This document shows positions 35,235 to 42,040 of a stretch of 64,000 bases of DNA, piece after piece. How positions within the stretch are numbered: position 1 is the first letter of the stretch; each line of letters starts with the position of its first letter. Made by a program: the position numbers and the translations under genes. The stretch is from Pirellulales bacterium (GTDB taxonomy: Bacteria; Planctomycetota; Planctomycetia; Pirellulales; Thermoguttaceae), in NCBI GenBank assembly GCA_016931995.1, contig JAFGDS010000042.1, forward strand, positions 245,204 to 309,203, given 5' to 3'. The notes under the pieces were generated by a model. The model was given only the letters and a program-made list of their open reading frames with translations. It was not told where the DNA came from and searched no databases.

Positions 35235-35520
35235 TTCCTCTTCCAGCAAGTCGTTGCCGTACGGTTGATGAGCCGCTTGCGGCTTCGCAACAAAAAACGC
35301 CGGCACGGACTTCCCGGAAGACGTACTAGGGCCCGAACGGGCCCCCCTGCGGAATCCCGCCGGACTACCCCATTGAAATCCGGGCTGGTCGTGGTTATTG
35401 TATACCAAGAGGGATCGCCCGTTCGATTCTGGGCGGATCCTCTCGGGGGAAGCCTGTAAGAGCGGTATACCACGCTCCGCGATAGCCCCCCGGCCGTGCT
35501 TGCCAGAAGAAAGCCGCATC
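35235..35520. other. Intergenic region upstream of the aldolase
   Basis: 286 bases. It includes a GAGCCGCTTGCGGCTTCGCA element (35270-35289), a GGGCCCGAACGGGCCC hairpin (35329-35344) that could end transcription of the oxidoreductase gene, and the promoter/operator described separately. Confidence 0.55.
35373..35472 (+). promoter_or_regulatory. Aldolase promoter with paired GntR operators
   Basis: TTGAAA (35373-35378), 17-bp spacer, TATTGT (35396-35401). Operator 1 TTGTATACCAA (35398-35408) overlaps the -10 and start site; operator 2 GGTATACCA (35464-35472) lies downstream. Their GTATAC cores begin at 35400 and 35465, exactly 65 bp apart, the same distance as the pair in front of the GntR gene. 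Repression by the GntR protein at 36532 is inferred. Confidence 0.75.
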
Positions 35521-36321
35521 ATGCAACCCAGCATCGTGAAGAAGAAACTCGCCCAGGGCAAACCGGTCCTCGTGCCCAAGGTCTGCTATCTCGACCCGCA
35601 CATCGTCGAGTTGCTGGGCCTCTTGGGGTTCGATTCGGTGTGGCTGTGCAACGAGCATCGGGCGATCACGCCTTCGATGATGGAGCATCTGGTTCGGGCG
35701 GGCCGGGCGGCGGGAGTCGAATGCGTGGTCCGCACCGGCGTCAATGGGCTGGACGACGTCGCCCGGCTCTTGGGCATGGGCGTCAACGGCATCATGGTTC
35801 CCCACGTGGAGACGGTCGAGCAGGCTCGGCGGGCCGTGGCGCGGGTCAAGTATCCGCCGCTGGGCGCCCGCGAGCTCGAGGCCATCAACGCCGACGCCGA
35901 TTTCGGCCTGGCGCCGTTGGAGGAATACCTGAGAAAAGCCAACGAGGAGACGCTCGTCGTCGTGCAACTGGAGAATCCCGAGGCGATTGAGCAGGCGGAG
36001 GAAATTGCCCAAATCGGGGGGATAGACGTCCTGTTCGTGGGTCCAAGCGACCTGGCGTTGTCGTTGGGCGTGCCGGGGCAACACAAACACCCCGACGTGG
36101 TGCGGGCGATTCGCTCGGTGGTTCGAGCGTGCGAGTCGCGGGGGCCCGTCTGCGGCACGCCCGCCCTGGACGCCGAGCATTGCCGCTTTCTCCTCGACGA
36201 AGGCGTGCGCTACTTCACGGACGGCTCGGACTGGAGCCTGCTGGTGTCCGGTTTTCGACGCGTGAAGGAGACCTTTGGCAACGTGGGGTTCAGTTTTCGG
36301 CCGGAGCGCATGCGCGACTGA
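35521..36321 (+). CDS. HpcH/HpaI-family aldolase
   Basis: 266 residues starting MQPSIVKKKLAQGKPVLVPK. TIM-barrel motifs of this class II pyruvate aldolase family are clear: LGFDSVWLCNEH, VRTGVNGLDDVARLLGMGVNGIMVPHV (Arg of the active site), QLENPEAIEQAEEIAQIGGIDVLFVGPSDLALSLG (metal-binding Glu and Asp). Relatives cleave 2-keto-3-deoxy acids such as 4-hydroxy-2-oxoheptanedioate or 2-keto-3-deoxy-L-rhamnonate to pyruvate and an aldehyde. The exact substrate cannot be read. It is preceded by a twin GntR-operator promoter. Confidence 0.88.
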   Translation: MQPSIVKKKLAQGKPVLVPKVCYLDPHIVELLGLLGFDSVWLCNEHRAITPSMMEHLVRAGRAAGVECVVRTGVNGLDDVARLLGMGVNGIMVPHVETVEQARRAVARVKYPPLGARELEAINADADFGLAPLEEYLRKANEETLVVVQLENPEAIEQAEEIAQIGGIDVLFVGPSDLALSLGVPGQHKHPDVVRAIRSVVRACESRGPVCGTPALDAEHCRFLLDEGVRYFTDGSDWSLLVSGFRRVKETFGNVGFSFRPERMRD

Positions 36322-36427
36322 CGCGGATCGAAACAGACGCCGCCGCCGCAACTCCCTCTATAGAGGGAAATCTAGAGCTGCGTCGCCTTCGGACTGCCCC
36401 GGCAACAAGATCTTCTCAAGAATCCCG

Positions 36428-36510
36428 TTGACATTTGGTATACCAAGCGTTAGGATCAGGGCTGTTGTGAGACAAATGACGCCCTTGTTGGGTTCTTGAT
36501 TGGTATACCG
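36428..36510 (+). promoter_or_regulatory. GntR promoter with paired operators
   Basis: TTGACA (36428-36433), 17-bp spacer, TAGGAT (36451-36456). The perfect palindrome TTGGTATACCAA (36435-36446) fills the spacer. A second site TTGGTATACC (36500-36509) lies in the leader, 23 bases before the ATG. Cores GTATAC start at 36438 and 36503, again exactly 65 bp apart. Autorepression, possibly with DNA looping, is inferred. Confidence 0.85.
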
Positions 36511-36531
36511 GAAAGGGAACAAAGGGGAACA

Positions 36532-37185
36532 ATGGACGCAACGCGACCCGAGGAAGAGTCGGTCTACGACCGCCTGGTGGAGCTCGTTTTCTCGGGCGAC
36601 TACGCGCCGGGCAAGAAGCTCACCGAGCGCGAGTTGGCCGAGGAGCTGCAGGTCAGCCGCATTCCCGTGCGGGAGTCGCTGGCCAAGATGGTCGCGCAGG
36701 GGCTTCTGCTCGGCGGCGGCCGGCGCGAGGGCGTCCGCATGCGGACGTACATGCCCGACGAGGTCCGTCAGCTCTACGAGTTCCGCCAGTTCCTCGAGGT
36801 CGGCGTGGCGCGGTCCGCCACGAAGTACGCGACGGCCGCGGACGTGGAGCGGCTCGGTTCGATCGCCCAGGAGATGGATCAGCACGTGGGCAAGTACGGC
36901 TCGGCGGTTTGGGGCAAGCTGGACCACGCGTTCCACGAGGCGCTTGCCCAGGCGAGCCACAACCGACGCGCCATCCAGGCGTTGCGGTCGTTGCTCAAGG
37001 AGTGCCACTACGCGTTTTACCTGCGGCCTTCCCGCCAACGCCGCCAGCCGTCGCCCGACGAGGCCACGGCGTGGATGGAGGCCGTGCAGCGGGAGCATCG
37101 GCTGTTGATCGACCACATCCTGGCCGGCGACACGGAAGGCGCGGAAAGCGTCATTCGGCGGCACGTCGTCGCCGAGCGGTTTTGA
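36532..37185 (+). CDS. GntR-family (FadR subfamily) transcriptional regulator
   Basis: 217 residues from ATG 36532 (AAAGGGGA before it). The N-terminal winged helix has KKLTERELAEELQVSRIPVRESLAKMVAQGLL with the wing GGGRREGVRM (about residues 25-75). The C-terminal all-helical FCD domain has YEFRQFLEVGVARSA, DHAFHEALAQAS and EHRLLIDHILAGD, including Asp/His residues that typically hold a metal and the effector. Family members bind palindromic operators as dimers and are released by a metabolite. Operators TGGTATACC lie upstream of this gene and of the aldolase, so the effector is probably an aldolase-pathway intermediate. Confidence 0.9.
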   Translation: MDATRPEEESVYDRLVELVFSGDYAPGKKLTERELAEELQVSRIPVRESLAKMVAQGLLLGGGRREGVRMRTYMPDEVRQLYEFRQFLEVGVARSATKYATAADVERLGSIAQEMDQHVGKYGSAVWGKLDHAFHEALAQASHNRRAIQALRSLLKECHYAFYLRPSRQRRQPSPDEATAWMEAVQREHRLLIDHILAGDTEGAESVIRRHVVAERF

Positions 37186-37299
37186 CGGGGCAAGGTCGTC
37201 GTCACGCGACGGCGGCCAAAGCGGCATTGGGAGACAGAAGAACAGAAGAGGTTGGCTTGGTTGATTGGTTTGGTTCCGTTGATTCTGGGAGACGCACTC

Positions 37300-38178
37300 A
37301 TGAACGCTCGTTGGACTCTTCTGTTGACGGCAACTCTGCTGTTGGGCTGGGGCGCACTGGCCTCGGCCGAGATGATTCAATTTCAGGAAGACATCAGCCC
37401 GACGGGCAGCTATCAGACGACCGTCACGTACATCCGCTCGAACGCGGCCTTTCCCGGCGGCAACAAGGGGGCGGATTCCACCTGGCAGTTTGGAAGAACG
37501 GCCACAGCCGATGATTTCCTGCGATGCATTGCCGGTTACGACATCTCGGCCATTCCGGCCGGTTCCACGATCAACAGCGTCACGCTCACGATCTCGCCCC
37601 GGATGAACGACACGAGCACGTCGGTGGATCAGAGCTTTCCGGTCCAGTTGCACGTGCTCACGAATGACGCGGGCCTGGTGGAAGGCGTGAGCGAAGAGGA
37701 CGATCCCAAGACGGGCGTCACGTGGTTCGTGGGAGACCTGGCCAATCAGGCGACGACCACCTGGACAACTCCCGGCTGCGACTACGACCCCACGGTGCTC
37801 TCGAGCATCACGTTGAACCCCGAGCACATGGCGGACGGCCTGCCCAATCCGCCGGCGAACGCATCCTCGATCACGTACGTGTTCCAGAGCTCGGCCGCGT
37901 TCGTCGCGGCGGTTCAGGCGGCGGTCAACGGCGACGGCGTCGTCAACCTGCTCATCCGCTCGGCGGAGGTCGAAGCCCTGCCGACCGGCCAACGGGCGAT
38001 TTTCCCGCTGGCGGGAGACGAGACGGCGACCGCATCGGGTTCGCAGCGGGTCACGATTCCGTCGCAGGCCCCGATCTTGACGGTCGACTACACGCCGATT
38101 CCCGAGCCGTCGTCGTTGGTCCTTTTCACGGCCGCGGCCGCGGGCCTTTTGGGATACGCCGCGCGGCGGAGAGGGTAG
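37300..38178 (+). CDS. PEP-CTERM exported protein with a beta-sandwich domain
   Basis: 292 residues from ATG 37300 (GGGAG upstream). Signal peptide MNARWTLLLTATLLLGWGALASAE. The middle resembles a DNRLRE/CBM96-type beta sandwich (AGYDISAIPAGSTINSVTLTISPRMND). The C-terminus is a PEP-CTERM sorting signal: IPEPSSLVLFTAAAAGLLGYAARRRG, that is P-E-P, a hydrophobic helix and a basic tail. PEP-CTERM proteins are cleaved by exosortase and released or anchored at the surface. No exosortase gene is in the window. It shares its domain design with the next protein, which suggests a common function. Confidence 0.8.
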   Translation: MNARWTLLLTATLLLGWGALASAEMIQFQEDISPTGSYQTTVTYIRSNAAFPGGNKGADSTWQFGRTATADDFLRCIAGYDISAIPAGSTINSVTLTISPRMNDTSTSVDQSFPVQLHVLTNDAGLVEGVSEEDDPKTGVTWFVGDLANQATTTWTTPGCDYDPTVLSSITLNPEHMADGLPNPPANASSITYVFQSSAAFVAAVQAAVNGDGVVNLLIRSAEVEALPTGQRAIFPLAGDETATASGSQRVTIPSQAPILTVDYTPIPEPSSLVLFTAAAAGLLGYAARRRG

Positions 38179-38286
38179 TCTCGACCGGCGGATCGTCCGC
38201 CGACAGCGCTCACCGCGAGCGAAAACGAAGCCAATAAGGTGGTTTATCCAGATTCTTCGAGTTGCGATAGGAAAGGTGATACGACG

Positions 38287-40086
38287 ATGTCCAGAATCCT
38301 GTCTCGACGGCTCATCCTGGGCTCGCTCGCGGTGGGCCTGCTGTTTGCCGCACGCGCCCAGGCGGCCGTGCACGTGGCCGATTCGTTTCTCACCGGCGGC
38401 AATCCCGCCGCCGGTCAGTACGCCCTGGGCGGATTGGTCGGCCAGGGGCCGACCGTGTCCTCCTTCACCGGCGCGTGGGCCGACGGCCTTCCGACGACCG
38501 CGCCCGGCGCGTTCGACGCGATCGGCACGGGCCTGGCGTGGCCCCATCTCGTGAACGTGGCCGGCGGCGCCGTCCAGTTCGTTAACGACGCGGGCGTGAC
38601 GGGCACGCAGTCGGCCGTGCGGACGTTCGACAACCCCAACATGACCGCCGGCGGCAACTACTTCCTGGCCGGCATGATGTCGTTTGACGCAAGTTTCGCC
38701 ACCGGCACTACCTCCTCGGCCTTCACCGGCGTACTCAACGCCGAGGAAGGCGACGCGTCCGTGGATTGGATCATGGGCATGCAGTGGGGATTCCGGGGCA
38801 ACGACACCGGCGGCGTCGACGCCGTCGTGCGCTATCGCGACCAGGTCGGCAGCGTCCACGAGGTCCGGGAATACACCCTGGCCACGAACGTCACGCCGGG
38901 CCAGCATCTGTTTGTCACGTACCTTGACTCGGACTACATCGCGGGCAAAAGCGGCGACTGGAACTACGTCTGGTTCGATCCGGTGGTCAACCGGGGCGTC
39001 TTCGGCGCCGGCGCGCCCCAGTTGTCCCGCGCGGGCACAAACTGGCTTTCCCCGGGCGATCCGTACAACCCGCTCAGGGTCGTCGATACCGTGGTCTTCA
39101 ACGCGACGGATCTCGGCGCGGGCGCGGCGGTGACCTACGACGAAGTCCGCCTCGGCGACACCTGGCAAGACGTCGCCAACGACGGCCAGAGCGGCGCGGT
39201 CTTCGCCGCCAACCCCTTCGACGGGTACGATCACGCGGGCACGTACTTCCGCGAGGCCGACCCGACGTCGTCGCGGGGGAGCCAAACCATCCTCCAGGTT
39301 GGTTCCCTCGTCCCCGATTTGATCTCGCCGACGTCGCGCCTGCGCAGCGTCCTGAGTTTCTCGCTCGACAGCGTGGCCGACGGCGCCACGGTGACCAGCG
39401 CCACGCTCAAGCTGAGCGTCAGCCGCGTGGACGAAACCGAAGCCGACGTGAACCAGATCGACCTCTTCCTGGCCGATCTGCCGCCGGAATTCGACGAGAA
39501 CACGGCCAATTGGAATCGGGCGGCCATGGTGGAGGAGATATTCGACATTCCCTGGGGCGCGAGCGGCCCGGGCAACCCCACGGACACGCTGCTGTCGAGC
39601 CTCATCGACCCGACGCCCGGGATGACCGAAGCCGTCTTCGGCTCCTCGGCGGCGTTCGTCGCGGCGGCCCAAGCGGCCATCAACGGGAATACCCCGCTCG
39701 ATCTCGCCCTGATCGCGCCGTTCGAGAACGACGGCGTGCGCCACTTCATCGAGTTTTACAGCGAGGACACGACGGACTTCCTCCTGCACCCCGTGCTCAC
39801 GCTGACGTTTCAGACCGCGGTCAACGTGCCCGGAGACACCAACAGCGACGGCGCCGTTGACGGCGAGGACGCCGCGGTGCTGGCGCGCAACTGGCTCCAG
39901 GAGGTCGGCGGCGGCGCGCCCAATGGCGATTTCAACGTCGACGGCTGGGTGGACGATCTGGATCTGGCCATCCTCGCGGCCAACTGGGCGCCCGCCGACG
40001 GATCGACCGCCGTGCCCGAGCCATCGGTGCTGGCGCTAGCCGGCGCGGCGCTGGCTCTGCTGTTGTTGCGAAGGCGGATCGGCTGA
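38287..40086 (+). CDS. PEP-CTERM protein with dockerin-like repeats
   Basis: 599 residues from ATG 38287. Signal peptide LILGSLAVGLLFAARAQA. Residues about 30-290 form an uncharacterised beta-rich domain; about 300-510 resemble the DNRLRE-like domain of the previous gene (LRSVLSFSLDSVADGATVTSATLKLSV). A dockerin-like pair of calcium loops follows: DTNSDGAVDGEDAAVLARNWL and DFNVDGWVDDLDLAILAANW. It ends with VPEPSVLALAGAALALLLLRRR, a PEP-CTERM signal. Dockerin-type loops bind calcium and cohesin partners in cellulosomes; in Planctomycetes their partners are unknown. Confidence 0.82.
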   Translation: MSRILSRRLILGSLAVGLLFAARAQAAVHVADSFLTGGNPAAGQYALGGLVGQGPTVSSFTGAWADGLPTTAPGAFDAIGTGLAWPHLVNVAGGAVQFVNDAGVTGTQSAVRTFDNPNMTAGGNYFLAGMMSFDASFATGTTSSAFTGVLNAEEGDASVDWIMGMQWGFRGNDTGGVDAVVRYRDQVGSVHEVREYTLATNVTPGQHLFVTYLDSDYIAGKSGDWNYVWFDPVVNRGVFGAGAPQLSRAGTNWLSPGDPYNPLRVVDTVVFNATDLGAGAAVTYDEVRLGDTWQDVANDGQSGAVFAANPFDGYDHAGTYFREADPTSSRGSQTILQVGSLVPDLISPTSRLRSVLSFSLDSVADGATVTSATLKLSVSRVDETEADVNQIDLFLADLPPEFDENTANWNRAAMVEEIFDIPWGASGPGNPTDTLLSSLIDPTPGMTEAVFGSSAAFVAAAQAAINGNTPLDLALIAPFENDGVRHFIEFYSEDTTDFLLHPVLTLTFQTAVNVPGDTNSDGAVDGEDAAVLARNWLQEVGGGAPNGDFNVDGWVDDLDLAILAANWAPADGSTAVPEPSVLALAGAALALLLLRRRIG

Positions 40087-40221
40087 AGGTCCGTGGAAAT
40101 GGCGACGGATTCCACAAGGCGATCTGGCGAGGCGGCTTTCAGATGAAGGCGCTCGCGACTCCGCGGGGAAACACAAGGCGGGGCCGGGCGGAGAAGGACG
40201 CAAGACCGGGGTGATGCAATC

Positions 40222-41175
40222 ATGGATCTCATGAACCGCGGCCAACGACCCAAGGGCTTCACGCTCGTGGAGCTCCTGGTGGTCATCGCGATTATTGGCG
40301 TGTTGATCGCGCTCTTGCTGCCGGCGGTCCAAGCGGCCCGCGAGGCCGCGCGACGCATGCAGTGCTCCAACCACATGAGGCAGTGCGGCGTGGCCCTGTT
40401 GAACTACGAGAGCGGTTTTGGAGTCTTTCCGCCAGGAATCATCATGACCAGCGCCCGGCTGGGCCACACCGCCCAGGTGCTCCTCTTCCCGTTTATCGAG
40501 CAGACGGGGCATGCGGAGCAATACGACTTCACGCAGCGGTACAACACGCCGCCGACCAACAGGGAGATCATCCGGAAATCCATCCCGGTGTACAACTGCC
40601 CGAGCGATCCGAACACGGGCGAAATGCCGGCCGACGTGAACTACGCGCATTCAAACTTCGTGGTGTGCATGGGCTCGACCAACCTGACCACCCTCGCCGT
40701 CAACGAGGACTACGACAGCAACGGCGTCTTCCGGTGGAACGTGCCTCGCGAGATGTCCGACCTGACCGACGGCTCCGCCATGACGGCCCTGGGAAGCGAG
40801 GTGCTCTCGGGCGAACCGAGCGTCGGCGGCGCCGGCCCGTGGGATACGCGGGGCATGTGGGCCATCCAATACGTCGGAGCGTCGTCTTATCTTCATCTCT
40901 TTACGCCCAACACGAGCATCGGCGACGCGCCCTCCGCGGTCCGCTACGAACGCTGCGTCGAGGCCCCCGAGATGCCGTGCAGCAACCCGCTGAGCAACGT
41001 CGAATACTCGGGCTCGTTCGCCTCGGCCAGAAGCTTCCATCCCGGCGGGGTAAACGTCGTCTTCGTGGACGGACACGTTGACTTCATCAGTAACGTGATT
41101 GAACTGTGGGTGTGGCGGTGTCTCGCCAAGATTGACGACGGCCTGACCGTGCCCACCAACTTCCGCGATATGTAG
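40222..41175 (+). CDS. DUF1559 pseudopilin-like protein
   Basis: 317 residues. The N-terminus [35 protein letters not shown] is a type IV prepilin-like leader, cleaved after Gly before FTLVE, as in type II secretion pseudopilins. The C-terminus has [17 protein letters not shown], the H-x9-DG motif that defines the Planctomycete DUF1559 family. The middle includes Cys pairs ([14 protein letters not shown]). These proteins are exceptionally abundant in Planctomycetes, with unproven roles in secretion or surface structures. It follows the PEP-CTERM genes and precedes a small lipoprotein, a common arrangement. Confidence 0.92.
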   Translation: MDLMNRGQRPKGFTLVELLVVIAIIGVLIALLLPAVQAAREAARRMQCSNHMRQCGVALLNYESGFGVFPPGIIMTSARLGHTAQVLLFPFIEQTGHAEQYDFTQRYNTPPTNREIIRKSIPVYNCPSDPNTGEMPADVNYAHSNFVVCMGSTNLTTLAVNEDYDSNGVFRWNVPREMSDLTDGSAMTALGSEVLSGEPSVGGAGPWDTRGMWAIQYVGASSYLHLFTPNTSIGDAPSAVRYERCVEAPEMPCSNPLSNVEYSGSFASARSFHPGGVNVVFVDGHVDFISNVIELWVWRCLAKIDDGLTVPTNFRDM

Positions 41176-41221
41176 CGGCATCCGCTTTGCCCTTCCCCCG
41201 TCCACGCCGCGAGGCAACGCC

Positions 41222-41662
41222 GTGACACGCCGGCGCCGAAACATTGCCAGGCTTCCGCTTGTCGTCTTGGTGCTGGCCGTCCTCACGATGTTGCCAGTGG
41301 GCTGCGCCGACGCGCGCCGCCAGAGCATCGAAGGCACGGTGACGCTCGACGGCCAGCCGTTGGCCGAGGGCTGCATCCGACTCCTTCCCCGCGAGGGGAC
41401 GCCCGGCCCGACCGCCGGCGCGACGATCAAGGACGGCCGATTCGCGATCGACGCGACCAAGGGCACGTTCGCCGGCAGCTTCCGCGTCGAGATCGTGGCC
41501 ATGCGCCCCAACGGCCGGTTCGCCGTCGATCCCGAAACCGGCGAGAAGATCCCGTTGCGCGAGCAATACCTCCCGGCCAGGTACAACACCCAGAGCGAGC
41601 TGACCGCCGAGATCGCGGAAGGCCGCCCAAACGAATTGGTGTTCGAGATCGTTTCGAGATAG
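41222..41662 (+). CDS. Small lipoprotein with transthyretin/carboxypeptidase-regulatory-like fold
   Basis: 146 residues with a GTG start. Signal peptide LPLVVLVLAVLTMLPVGC; VGC is a lipobox. The mature part (SIEGTVTLDGQPLAEGCIRLLPRE... ATKGTFAGSFRVEIVAMR) matches the beta-sandwich family seen beside DUF1559 genes in Planctomycetes, which begins with a G-x-V-x-x-D-G-x-P motif. Function unknown. Downstream are only repeats, so this is probably the last gene of the DUF1559 unit. Confidence 0.8.
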   Translation: MTRRRRNIARLPLVVLVLAVLTMLPVGCADARRQSIEGTVTLDGQPLAEGCIRLLPREGTPGPTAGATIKDGRFAIDATKGTFAGSFRVEIVAMRPNGRFAVDPETGEKIPLREQYLPARYNTQSELTAEIAEGRPNELVFEIVSR

Positions 41663-41688
41663 CAGCGACTCCAAGTCTGTCTTCACGA

Positions 41689-41716
41689 GTCATCCTGAGC
41701 GTAGCGAAGGATCTCA
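41689..41716. repeat. CATCCTGAGCGAAGCGAAGGATC repeat, half copy
   Basis: AGTCATCCTGAGCGTAGCGAAGG, single arm. Preceding bases CCAAGTCTGTCTTCACG resemble those before the copy at 59352 (CCAAGTCCGTCCCCGC), so the repeat unit extends to its left. Confidence 0.75.
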
Positions 41717-41779
41717 TCTGGGTCCGCCGGAGCCGGAGTGGAGATTGCGGTCCATGGCGTTTTGGTTTTCCAGAGGTCT

Positions 41780-42013
41780 CCTTTTCTCTAGCCCAGGCGT
41801 TTACGCCTGCGGTCGCGAGTTAAAATGCCGTTCCCCGATTTCTCACCAGCCCCTTCAGGGGCGGTGGGTTGATTGTGCGGTGATTTCGTCCCCTGAAGGG
41901 GACTTCATAAAAAGACCCATTAGCGCCCCTTCGATCCGCAGGCGTAAACGCCTGGGCTAGAGAAAAGGCACTTGACCTAGCCGGCAAGGGTCATGCCTGC
42001 CGTTTCCACTGAG
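41780..42013. repeat. MITE-like AGCCCAGGCGTTTACG element, copy 2
   Basis: CCTTTTCTCTAGCCCAGGCG ... CGCCTGGGCTAGAGAAAAGG with internal CCCCTTCAGGGG and CCCCTGAAGGGG boxes, then GCCGGCAA ... GCCTGCCGTTTCCACTGA. It is inverted relative to 29747-29996. Together with the half repeat at 41689 it fills the 378 bases between the lipoprotein and the M56 gene; no gene is present. Confidence 0.85.
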
Positions 42014-42040
42014 GTCCTCGACACCACGAAGGAATTTCCG

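Noticed and set aside
36358..39789. Open frame of 1143 codons on the minus strand opposite GntR and the PEP-CTERM genes
   Set aside because: Composition is the Arg/Gly/Ala-rich pattern of a high-G+C shadow frame, with no family motifs, and the plus strand has clear genes with signal peptides and sorting signals.
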